Shown: positions 1 to 7,901 of the stretch, in pieces
Numbering within the stretch: the first letter of the stretch is position 1
Layout: each line of letters begins with the position of its first letter
NCBI GenBank assembly: GCA_020629035.1
Contig: JAHDEC010000005.1
Span: 62,001 to 126,000, forward strand
Reading direction: 5' to 3'
DNA length: 64,000 bases
From: Saprospiraceae bacterium
GTDB lineage: Bacteria; Bacteroidota; Bacteroidia; Chitinophagales; Saprospiraceae
Made by a program: the position numbers and the translations under genes
The notes under the pieces: model-generated
Database searches by the model: none
Seen by the model: only the letters and a program-made list of their open reading frames with translations
Told to the model about the DNA's origin: nothing

Positions 1-2418
1 TTGAAAATCAGCCCATTTAGAACCTATCGTTCTTACTTTTTCTTTATCTTCTCCTCGAATGGCTAAATATGTTTTATCTAACTTCTCCTTGTCATCTACA
101 TAAAGTGAAACTAGGACATAATCATCATTCAAAGATTTCCTAACTGCTGGATCTACCCATATGTGTTCTTCTGTTTTACGACAGTTTACACATCCATAAC
201 CAGTAAAGTCTACAAACATTGGTTTGTTTACTTCTTTTGCATAAGCTAAACCTTCATAATAATCTTTAAAGCAATCTATATTATTAGCACATTTTGTAAA
301 TGACGGATATCTAGCTTTTATGTCTTTATTTACATCTGGCCCAGCTAAAAAGAAATTGTAGGTTGCGGGTGGTGCAAGTCCTGAAGTTATTGCAGGTGTA
401 TGATATGATTTAACTTCTTCATTATACCTAAAACCTAGAGCAAGGTAAATCGTAACTGCAATACTTAATAAGGCAAATATCCAACGAACCGGCGTCATTT
501 TAGCTTTTGGAGGATCGTGTGGAAATCTAATAAATCCTAATAAATATAGACTCATTGCAATACCTATTAAAACCCATAGTCCCAAGAATAACTCATATCG
601 TAACCATCCCCAATGGCTTGTCATATCAGCCACTGATAAGAATTTAAGTGCTAATGCTAATTCCAAGAAACCCAGCACCACCTTTACTGAAGTCATCCAT
701 GACCCAGATCTTGGTAATGAATTTAACCAGCTAGGAAAAGCGGCAAATAGACCAAACGGAATCGCTAAAGCCGTAGAAAAACCAAGCATTACTGCAGCAG
801 GCCCTAAATAACTACCTGAAGAAGCTACTTGAACGATCGCTGTACCAATCAAAGGTCCAGTGCACGAAAAAGATACTATGGCTAAAGTTGCTGCCATAAA
901 AAAGGTCCCAAGCAAACCTCCCTTATCTGCCATGGCATCCGTTTTAGTAGACCAGGAACTAGGCAAGGCTATTTCAAAGTAGCCGAAAAAGGATATAGCA
1001 AAAGCAACAAATATGACAAAGAATAAAACGTTTGCTATCGAACTTACTGAAAGTTTATTCAAGGCTTCAGGTCCTAGTAAGGTTGTAACAGCTAATCCCA
1101 ACCCAACAAAGATGACAATAATGGACAAACCATAAATCAATCCATTAACCCATCCTTTTTTGTTATTCCCTTTTGTAAAAAAACTTACCGTAATTGGAAT
1201 CATTGGGAAAATACATGGTAGCAAAATGGCTAAAAGCCCCCCTAAAAATCCACCGATAAAGATACCCCAAAGACCTTCTGACTTCTTTACTTGTGCTTCT
1301 CCACAGCTGCCTAATGGTTTTTCATGAGTTTCTTGGATTATGGAAATATTTTGATCTAAAATATTGCCTTTTATATTGGCTCCTGCGACTGCTGTATTTT
1401 TGTTTTTTCTATTAGTTGGATCGTATGCTTCTCCAGTTTTAGGGTCAAACATAAAGTCTACATCTTTTGGAGGAAGACAACGTTCCTTATCGCAAGTCAT
1501 GTAGGTTAAGTAACCCTTTATAGGTCCATCACCCGCTTTTACTTTTTGTGTAATACTAAAGTCTTCATCTCCAAGGAACTTAATCACATTTACATTATCA
1601 AATAAGGCATCTGGACCTTCTTTTTTATGTCCTTTTTCAATGGATGTACCTTCTAAACTTGCCCCACTTAATTCTTCATATTCTATCGTTGTAGGTACTG
1701 GACCATCATCACTAGTAAACTGAGAATAAACGGTCCACTCATCATCAATAGCTGCTGTATAGATGAGATTATACATCCCATCACCTAAGTCATCCATTTT
1801 AAAATCCCAGCTAACGGGATTTAAAATACCTTTCTTCTTTTTTGCCTTTGCTGGTTTGCTATCTTGGTCCACTCCAGATACTCCGGAAATGCTCGATATA
1901 TTACTTGATTGAGCTGCTTTTGCTGATTCGCTTGTCTTTGCTTCATTGTTAGCACTCGCTCCTCCCAATTGAAAGCTAAAATCCACATCTTTTGGTGGTA
2001 GACATCTAGCAGCATCACAGGTCATAAAAGTTAAATAACCTGATATACTTGTGGGTCCTCCATCTGTCTTCACATTTTGCCTTATCACATATGGTTTATC
2101 GTCTAAAAACTTGATAACATTGGTGTCAAAAAGTTTATCGAATCCTTCCTTTTTATGACCTGTTTCTTTAGATTCTCCTTCTAAGGTTGCGCCTCCCATT
2201 TCCTCATACTCGATATAGGTAGGGACAGGACCATCATCTCCTGTAAATTGGGAGTATACTGTCCAAGTTTTCTCCATATTGGCTGTAAAAACAAGCACAT
2301 ATTCTGTGTCGGAAACTTTCTCCGTACCAAAACTCCAATCTACTGGATCAAGTACTTGAGAAAAAGAAGAAAATACAAATAGAATTTGTAAAATAAATGT
2401 AAAAAGGAAAGATCGCAT
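1..2418 (-). CDS. dsbD: DsbD-type thiol:disulfide interchange protein, partial (C-terminus beyond window)
   Basis: An inner-membrane protein that, by family, carries reducing equivalents from cytoplasmic thioredoxin to periplasmic thiols. The reading frame is open for 806 codons from the ATG at 2416-2418 to the window edge. Visible in order: a signal peptide (residues 1-21); two tandem copies of the DsbD N-terminal domain, each ending in an MTCxxxRCLPPK motif (near residues 130 and 310); a Lys-rich linker between them; a CcdA-like membrane region from about residue 383 with the conserved cysteines in LPCIFPM and SCTGPL; and a C-terminal thioredoxin domain with CVNC at residues 743-746. Only the last residues are missing. 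Most DsbD proteins have one N-terminal domain, so the duplication is unusual. The next gene upstream on the same strand encodes a third copy alone. Function from family knowledge; architecture read directly. Confidence 0.93.
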   Translation of the reverse strand, partial: MRSFLFTFILQILFVFSSFSQVLDPVDWSFGTEKVSDTEYVLVFTANMEKTWTVYSQFTGDDGPVPTYIEYEEMGGATLEGESKETGHKKEGFDKLFDTNVIKFLDDKPYVIRQNVKTDGGPTSISGYLTFMTCDAARCLPPKDVDFSFQLGGASANNEAKTSESAKAAQSSNISSISGVSGVDQDSKPAKAKKKKGILNPVSWDFKMDDLGDGMYNLIYTAAIDDEWTVYSQFTSDDGPVPTTIEYEELSGASLEGTSIEKGHKKEGPDALFDNVNVIKFLGDEDFSITQKVKAGDGPIKGYLTYMTCDKERCLPPKDVDFMFDPKTGEAYDPTNRKNKNTAVAGANIKGNILDQNISIIQETHEKPLGSCGEAQVKKSEGLWGIFIGGFLGGLLAILLPCIFPMIPITVSFFTKGNNKKGWVNGLIYGLSIIVIFVGLGLAVTTLLGPEALNKLSVSSIANVLFFVIFVAFAISFFGYFEIALPSSWSTKTDAMADKGGLLGTFFMAATLAIVSFSCTGPLIGTAIVQVASSGSYLGPAAVMLGFSTALAIPFGLFAAFPSWLNSLPRSGSWMTSVKVVLGFLELALALKFLSVADMTSHWGWLRYELFLGLWVLIGIAMSLYLLGFIRFPHDPPKAKMTPVRWIFALLSIAVTIYLALGFRYNEEVKSYHTPAITSGLAPPATYNFFLAGPDVNKDIKARYPSFTKCANNIDCFKDYYEGLAYAKEVNKPMFVDFTGYGCVNCRKTEEHIWVDPAVRKSLNDDYVLVSLYVDDKEKLDKTYLAIRGEDKEKVRTIGSKWADFQ

Positions 2419-2480
2419 ATCAAGTTATTTTAAGGCTCAACGAAGCTAAAAACAATTACAAAGAAATGGGTAAATAGTGT

Positions 2481-2927
2481 TTATATTTTTGTCTGCAACA
2501 TTACCTCTTTAGGAGGTAAACACCTATCGCCAGAACAAGTCATAAAAACAACACTCGCATGAATATCCGCAGTAGACCCAAGTAGCTTTACTTTTTGGAT
2601 CAATGATACTTCAGTGTCAAATTTTGACACATTCAATTCAAACAGTTCACTATAAGCTGTGTGGGGTTCTTTTGATTCTATGTAATCCTCCACTAACTCA
2701 AATGCTTCTGAATCTGCAAAAGAATAAGAAGTAGGAATAGGTCCATCAGCTTCTGTTTCTCTTGAGTAAATCACCCAATCTTCATCAATACTTGCTGTCG
2801 CAATGACATTATAAATAGAAGATTCTTCGGTAGGCTCAACGCTTAGGGTCCATGCAACCGGGTCTAAGTTCTGTCCAAATGATATATAGCATAAAAAACA
2901 CAAGACCGTAGTATATATAAACTTCAT
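2481..2927 (-). CDS. Stand-alone DsbD N-terminal-domain-like exported protein
   Basis: A 148-residue exported protein with a signal peptide (about residues 1-18, cleaved near ISFGQ). The rest is one copy of the DsbD periplasmic sensor domain. It shares LDPVAW near the mature N-terminus, the DGPIPTSY segment and the C-terminal MTCSGDRCLPPKEV motif with both repeats of the DsbD protein 62 bp downstream, and probably forms an operon with it. The two cysteines of the last motif could exchange disulfides with the DsbD thioredoxin domain or with client proteins. A role as periplasmic electron acceptor is inference; the homology to the neighbour is plain in the sequence. Confidence 0.8.
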   Translation of the reverse strand: MKFIYTTVLCFLCYISFGQNLDPVAWTLSVEPTEESSIYNVIATASIDEDWVIYSRETEADGPIPTSYSFADSEAFELVEDYIESKEPHTAYSELFELNVSKFDTEVSLIQKVKLLGSTADIHASVVFMTCSGDRCLPPKEVMLQTKI

Positions 2928-3012
2928 AGGATTACTGATTAAGAGTTTAAAATTAAAGCAGTTTTTCTTGCAATACCTTTTTGGAAGTTGAGTTTAAATT
3001 AATCTTAACGGC

Positions 3013-3711
3013 TTAGTTAAGATATGCTAACAAAGATTCAAAGAGTTTTTTGCCTTGTGTATTACCCAAGGCCTCTTCTGAAGCTCGTTCAGGATGTGGC
3101 ATCATACCAAACACATTACGCTGTTTATTCATAATGCCTGCTATAGATTGTACTGAACCATTTACATTCACTGATTCAGCCTTGTTTCCATCTTTGTCAC
3201 AGTATCTAAATAAAACCTGATCATGATCATTTAGGCTTTTTATGGTGTCGTCATCTGCAAAATACCTACCATCTGCATGAGCAATTGGTATTTTAATCAC
3301 TTCTTCTTTTTGCAATTTATTCGTTATAGCTGAGTTGGATGTTTCAGTTTTGAGATACACATTTTGGCAGATAAACTTTTGGTCTTTATTTCTTAGGAGG
3401 ACACCTGGTAGTAACTGTGCTTCCGTTAACACTTGGAAACCATTACAAATGCCAAATACAAATCCACCCTGATTTGCAAATTTTGTTACCTCTTGCATTA
3501 CTGGAGAGTATCTCGCTATGGCACCTGATCTTAAATAATCTCCATAAGAAAATCCTCCTGGAACAACAATGCAATCCAACTTACCATATGATGATAAATC
3601 TGATTCTTTGTGCCAAATTTTATGGGTGTCACAAGCCATGACTTGACCCATTACGTGCATCATATCGTCATCACAATTTGAACCTGGAAAAACAACAACA
3701 CCTACATTCAT
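3013..3711 (-). CDS. purQ: Phosphoribosylformylglycinamidine synthase subunit I (glutaminase)
   Basis: Glutamine amidotransferase subunit of FGAM synthase, the fourth step of de novo purine synthesis; it releases ammonia from glutamine for the PurL subunit. The 232-residue class I amidotransferase fold is complete: GSNCDDD near the N-terminus, nucleophile Cys89 in FGICNGFQ, and His206/Glu208 in the MPHPE motif. The separate PurQ implies a small-type PurL and PurS elsewhere, since neither is in this window. The start lies 2 bp from the stop of the membrane protein gene on its lower-coordinate upstream side of translation order (3714), and the two genes are tightly packed on the same strand. 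Assignment is secure. Confidence 0.96.
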   Translation of the reverse strand: MNVGVVVFPGSNCDDDMMHVMGQVMACDTHKIWHKESDLSSYGKLDCIVVPGGFSYGDYLRSGAIARYSPVMQEVTKFANQGGFVFGICNGFQVLTEAQLLPGVLLRNKDQKFICQNVYLKTETSNSAITNKLQKEEVIKIPIAHADGRYFADDDTIKSLNDHDQVLFRYCDKDGNKAESVNVNGSVQSIAGIMNKQRNVFGMMPHPERASEEALGNTQGKKLFESLLAYLN

Positions 3712-3713
3712 AA

Positions 3714-4715
3714 TTAAAATAAACTTGAAAAATTGAATGGATAAAAACTAAAATGATGATTAAGAATCAAAGCTAAGCAAACGAAATGTAAAATTTCATA
3801 TATAAACTTATTCTTTGATGTCAAATACATCATGGTAACAAAAACACTAGTACTCAAAGCAAGTACTGTTATACTTGATGGTTCAATCAAACAAACCATT
3901 AATGTAGCAAGGATGCATAGTGCTTGCCACTGAAATAAAATAGATATCTTCTTTCTCGCTGCAAGTCCCTTCTTTTTTATAAACTCATTGAAAAAAAGAA
4001 GAAAAATCAATTGTATTGCAATAACCAATGCAAAACCAATCCAATCAAATGTTTTCCAATTTAAAAAATCGAACATGATAGATAGGTTAGCAAACCACTG
4101 CTCACTAAAAAAGAAACTTAGCTTTTCAAGCCAAAATAAATAACTTCCTAGGATAACAAATACCGATAAAAATGCCAATAAATATTGAAAGATAGACCTA
4201 AAACTAATCGACCTTAATCCATTAATGGCACTGATAGATAGTATCACTAATAAAGTATAAGGGAAATACAGCACCCCTGCAATCGCCGTAAAAAATCCCG
4301 CCAAACTAAGTGGAATCGAGGGCTTAGGATGCTTGTTTAAATTGAATAACTGTTGCAGGCCTATAATCAAAAAGGTGTTTGCAAATAAGATGGAAAACAT
4401 ATCTAGCTGGCTAAGAAATATAGAGCAAATAAACGCATAAACCATTCCCGGAATTTGTGTTAACTCCCTAGATAAGCGGTTTTTAATAACCATTCTATTA
4501 ATAAGCAACGCATGTCCAAAAATCAATAGAGACGAAAAAATATATAAGCTCCAAGGGTGGTTGATAAGTGCATGGAAACCATCATATATAAAGTGAGGAC
4601 AAGCAACGACTTGTGGCTCATGCGGACCAATCACCATATAAACCCTAATTAATAAAATATAGGGCAACAGCAATAAGCTGTTAATAAATAAATTTTTTCT
4701 AAATAAGAAAATCAA
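3714..4715 (-). CDS. Polytopic membrane protein, DUF6427-like
   Basis: A 333-residue very hydrophobic protein with roughly ten predicted membrane helices separated by short basic loops. No catalytic motif is visible. It resembles in length and character the Bacteroidota DUF6427 membrane proteins, which often sit beside purine genes, and here purQ follows 2 bp downstream on the same strand. This is a tentative family call from size and context. The protein is transcribed ahead of purQ, so the pair probably share a transcript. Confidence 0.6.
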   Translation of the reverse strand: MIFLFRKNLFINSLLLLPYILLIRVYMVIGPHEPQVVACPHFIYDGFHALINHPWSLYIFSSLLIFGHALLINRMVIKNRLSRELTQIPGMVYAFICSIFLSQLDMFSILFANTFLIIGLQQLFNLNKHPKPSIPLSLAGFFTAIAGVLYFPYTLLVILSISAINGLRSISFRSIFQYLLAFLSVFVILGSYLFWLEKLSFFFSEQWFANLSIMFDFLNWKTFDWIGFALVIAIQLIFLLFFNEFIKKKGLAARKKISILFQWQALCILATLMVCLIEPSSITVLALSTSVFVTMMYLTSKNKFIYEILHFVCLALILNHHFSFYPFNFSSLF

Positions 4716-4855
4716 AGTTGAAACTTATGCATACAAAATTAGGAAAAATTTATACTCTCATATAGTCAATCCTTGGGGACCTAGTTAATCATGGTCAAGA
4801 CATTGAACCGCCAAAACAAAACCTTCTTATTAGATGTTAATGCTTTGTATAGTGT

Positions 4856-4863
4856 TACATTTG
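4856..4863 (+). promoter_or_regulatory. Candidate -7 box upstream of polyprenyl synthase gene
   Basis: TACATTTG matches the Bacteroidota -7 consensus TAnnTTTG exactly. It ends only 6 bp before the ATG at 4870, so a transcript starting there would be nearly leaderless. No convincing -33 TTG is found at the usual spacing. Pattern match only. Confidence 0.35.
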
Positions 4864-4869
4864 TAAATC

Positions 4870-5844
4870 ATGAATGCAAGCCTAAAGGATATTAAATCTC
4901 CTATCGCTGAAGAACTCGTAATCTTTGAAAAGCACTTCAAAGAAAGTATGAATTCACACATCCCTCTTTTAAATAAAATAACCTACTACATTGTTAAAAG
5001 AAAGGGAAAGCAAATTAGGCCATTATTCGTTTTTCTGACGGCTAAAATGCTGGGTGAGGTGGAGCATAAAGCTCACATTGCTGCTTCCCTGATCGAACTA
5101 CTTCATACAGCCACTTTGGTCCATGATGATGTCGTAGATGATGCTCATTTGAGGCGCGGATTTTTCTCTATCAATGCTTTATGGAAAAATAAAATTGCCG
5201 TTCTCGTAGGTGATTATCTTCTGTCTAGAGGTTTACTTCTCGCGATTGATCATGACCATTTTGACCTACTAAAAATTCTCTCTACTTCTGTAAAAAAAAT
5301 GAGTGAAGGGGAAATTTTACAGATGGAAAAAGCGAGAAAACTCGACATCGATGAGTCAGTATACTTTGAAATTATCAATAATAAAACGGCCTCACTGATT
5401 GCTGCTTCTTGCTCTTCTGGTGCTGCGGCTGTGACTGATGATGCGGATATCCAACAAAAGTTATGGGAATTTGGAGAATGTATAGGGATGGCCTTCCAAA
5501 TTAAAGATGATTTGTTTGATTATGGTGACCACTCAATCGGTAAGCCAAAAGGTATCGACATCAAGGAGAAGAAAATGACTTTACCTCTGATATATACCTT
5601 AAACAATCTACCAACTGCTAAACGTCGATATGTGATTAACACCATAAAACGACATTCTACTAAACCCAAAAAGGTGCGTGAAATTATAGCCTTAGTCAAA
5701 GAAACCGGCGGTTTAGAATACGCAGACAAAGTTATGCGCGAATACCATCAAAAAGCGATAGCTATGCTCGATGAGTTTCCTCAAAATGTGGCTAATGAAT
5801 CTCTGCGAAATTTAATTGATTTTGTAATCAATAGAACGAAATAA
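4870..5844 (+). CDS. ispB: Polyprenyl diphosphate synthase (trans-isoprenyl, octaprenyl/heptaprenyl type)
   Basis: Condenses isopentenyl diphosphate with allylic diphosphates to make the long prenyl chain, most likely the menaquinone side chain. The 324-residue protein has both Asp-rich motifs: DDVVD at residues 86-90 (first aspartate-rich motif, followed by RRG) and DDLFD at 213-217, plus the conserved KGKQIRP at the N-terminus. Length is normal for the family. The ATG at 4870 fits the usual start of the family. It is divergent from the purQ pair and convergent with murA, whose stop is the next base after this gene. The symbol is by similarity; chain length cannot be read with confidence. 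Confidence 0.92.
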   Translation: MNASLKDIKSPIAEELVIFEKHFKESMNSHIPLLNKITYYIVKRKGKQIRPLFVFLTAKMLGEVEHKAHIAASLIELLHTATLVHDDVVDDAHLRRGFFSINALWKNKIAVLVGDYLLSRGLLLAIDHDHFDLLKILSTSVKKMSEGEILQMEKARKLDIDESVYFEIINNKTASLIAASCSSGAAAVTDDADIQQKLWEFGECIGMAFQIKDDLFDYGDHSIGKPKGIDIKEKKMTLPLIYTLNNLPTAKRRYVINTIKRHSTKPKKVREIIALVKETGGLEYADKVMREYHQKAIAMLDEFPQNVANESLRNLIDFVINRTK

Positions 5845-7161
5845 CTACTGCTCTATCCGTTGAATATTAGCTCCTAAAGCATTTAATCTTCCATCAATGT
5901 TTTCATATCCTCTATCGATTTGAGAAATATTATGAATGGTCGAATTTCCTTTAGCAGATAAAGCTGCAATCAATAAAGAAACTCCTGCCCTAATGTCCGG
6001 CGAACTCATAGAAATACCTCTTAATGGAAATGTCCTATCCAAACCAATAACAGTGGCTCTATGAGGGTCGCAAAGTATGATTTGCGCTCCCATTTCGATC
6101 AATTTATCCACAAAGAACAACCTTGATTCAAACATTTTCTGATGAACCAAAATACTTCCTTTTGCTTGGATAGCAGTCACGAGTAAAATACTTATTAAAT
6201 CTGGCGTAAAACCAGGCCAAGGAGCATCGTAGACTGTCAATATAGAACCATCAATAAAGTTCTGAATTTCATAATGTTCTTGGGCAGGAATATGAATATC
6301 GTCTCCATTAAAATTCATTTGAATGCCCAGCTTTTGAAAAGTGGCTGGGATGATTCCTAATGAAGGCAATTGTACATTCTTTATCGTTAAATCTGAACCC
6401 GTCATAGCTGCCAGACCGATAAAGCTTCCTATCTCAATCATATCAGGCAAAATAGTGTGATTTGTGCCTTCTAAACGATCTACTCCGTGAACAGTTAATA
6501 AATTAGACCCAACACCTTCGATCTTTGCTCCCATACCAATCAGCATTTTGCTCAATTGCTGTAAATAGGGTTCGCAAGCTGCATTGTATATTTTAGTAGT
6601 TCCCTCGGCATGAGTAGCCGCCATTAATACATTAGCTGTACCGGTGACCGAAATTTCTTCCATGTGGATGAAGGTTCCTTTTAAGTTGTCACCATCCAAG
6701 TAATATTTGTCATCCTCGGTGTTGTATTTAAAGTCCGCACCTAGTTTTTGGAAACCAATAAAGTGGGTATCTAATCTTCTTCTTCCTATTTTATCTCCTC
6801 CTGGTTTTGGTAAAAATGCTTTACCAAAACGAGCCAATAAAGGACCAAGAAGCATTACAGAACCTCTAATTTTCTGTGCTTCTTTTTGATAAGCAGGTGA
6901 TGCTAAGTAATCTAGGTCAATATTAGCAGCATTAAAGCTGTATGCATTGGGACCTAGCGATTCGACTTCTACACCTAAGCCTTTGAGCAATTGTATTAAT
7001 CTTCTTACATCTAAAATATTAGGGATGTTATTTATAACTACTTTTTGATCCGTCAATAAGACCGCAGAAATAACCTGTAAGGCTTCATTCTTCGCACCTT
7101 GTGGAGTTATTTCTCCATGTAATTTTGCGTTTCCTTCAACTAAAAAAGACTGTGCACTCAT
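5845..7161 (-). CDS. murA: UDP-N-acetylglucosamine 1-carboxyvinyltransferase
   Basis: First committed step of peptidoglycan synthesis: transfers enolpyruvate from PEP to UDP-GlcNAc in the cytoplasm. At 438 residues it is full length, with the catalytic Lys in QGAKNEAL (Lys24) and the flexible active-site loop around residues 118-131. In that loop the residue equivalent to E. coli Cys115 is Asp123 (PGGDKIGRR). An Asp here is known from mycobacterial and chlamydial MurA and gives intrinsic fosfomycin insensitivity, so the same is expected here. It is the last gene of a minus-strand cluster including glmS; a terminator-like hairpin lies just ahead of its ATG. Confidence 0.97.
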   Translation of the reverse strand: MSAQSFLVEGNAKLHGEITPQGAKNEALQVISAVLLTDQKVVINNIPNILDVRRLIQLLKGLGVEVESLGPNAYSFNAANIDLDYLASPAYQKEAQKIRGSVMLLGPLLARFGKAFLPKPGGDKIGRRRLDTHFIGFQKLGADFKYNTEDDKYYLDGDNLKGTFIHMEEISVTGTANVLMAATHAEGTTKIYNAACEPYLQQLSKMLIGMGAKIEGVGSNLLTVHGVDRLEGTNHTILPDMIEIGSFIGLAAMTGSDLTIKNVQLPSLGIIPATFQKLGIQMNFNGDDIHIPAQEHYEIQNFIDGSILTVYDAPWPGFTPDLISILLVTAIQAKGSILVHQKMFESRLFFVDKLIEMGAQIILCDPHRATVIGLDRTFPLRGISMSSPDIRAGVSLLIAALSAKGNSTIHNISQIDRGYENIDGRLNALGANIQRIEQ

Positions 7162-7179
7162 ATTTAAGTTTATGGCATT

Positions 7180-7207
7180 AAAAAAGGGATAGAAATTCTA
7201 TCCCTCA
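7180..7207 (-). terminator. Rho-independent terminator/attenuator-like hairpin between DUF4290 gene and murA
   Basis: Read on the minus strand: stem AGGGATAG, loop AATTT, stem CTATCCCT, then a T-tract. It follows the DUF4290 stop by about 30 bp and ends about 20 bp before the murA ATG, leaving little room for a separate promoter. Confidence 0.6.
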
Positions 7208-7235
7208 AATATATTAAATAAATTTATAATATGTA

Positions 7236-7880
7236 TTATCTTCTCTTTCTGTTATTATTTCTGTGCCTACCTCTATTGTTATTACTTTTAGCGTGATGTT
7301 TATTACTTGGCTTTCTTCGTTTTTCGATAGAGTCTAATAATCCATCAAGCGACACATTCTCCGCAATCACGATTGTACCTTCGGATATTTTCTTCAAATC
7401 TGCCTTTATAATCTCATCGTTTACATAATGCTCTCGATTCCAGTTTTTATAGGCCATTTTCATAAACGATCCTATAACCTTATAATAAGCTAAACGTTTA
7501 GGTTCTTCCTCGATAGCATTAGCCTTTTCAATCATGGATTTTAAATAACTACCATAATGTCTAAAGGTGCTATTTCTCTTAGGATAGCTAACAATATCTG
7601 GCTTTAAATCATCCTCTTCAGGTGTAGGTCTTACACCAGAAGGTGTTTCTACATCTAGATCGTAATTTGCGATTCGAAAGATATGCTTCCAAATTTTATC
7701 TCTATACTCTAGCAAATTCTTATGCTGCGGATGCATTTGGATCATAAGATTTGCAATGGTATTTACTTCCAATTGTCTTTGCTCTTTATCTTCAATACCT
7801 TTTGCGTGATTAATCAAATTTTGAACATGTCTTCCGTATTCTGGTATGATTAAATTTTCTCTCTGACTATTATATATCAT
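7236..7880 (-). CDS. DUF4290 family protein
   Basis: A 214-residue cytoplasmic protein of the Bacteroidota-restricted DUF4290 family, recognised from the N-terminal segment around YNSQRENLIIPEYGRHVQNL. The body is charged and helical; the last 25 residues are a basic Arg/Asn/His-rich tail (KHHAKSNNNRGRHRNNNRKRR region) of the kind that often binds RNA or other polyanions. No enzymatic motif is visible. The family is commonly encoded next to murA, as here, and sits between glmS and murA on one strand. A link to envelope synthesis is inferred from context only. Confidence 0.85.
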   Translation of the reverse strand: MIYNSQRENLIIPEYGRHVQNLINHAKGIEDKEQRQLEVNTIANLMIQMHPQHKNLLEYRDKIWKHIFRIANYDLDVETPSGVRPTPEEDDLKPDIVSYPKRNSTFRHYGSYLKSMIEKANAIEEEPKRLAYYKVIGSFMKMAYKNWNREHYVNDEIIKADLKKISEGTIVIAENVSLDGLLDSIEKRRKPSNKHHAKSNNNRGRHRNNNRKRR

Positions 7881-7901
7881 AATGTACTTGTAATATGCTG
7901 T

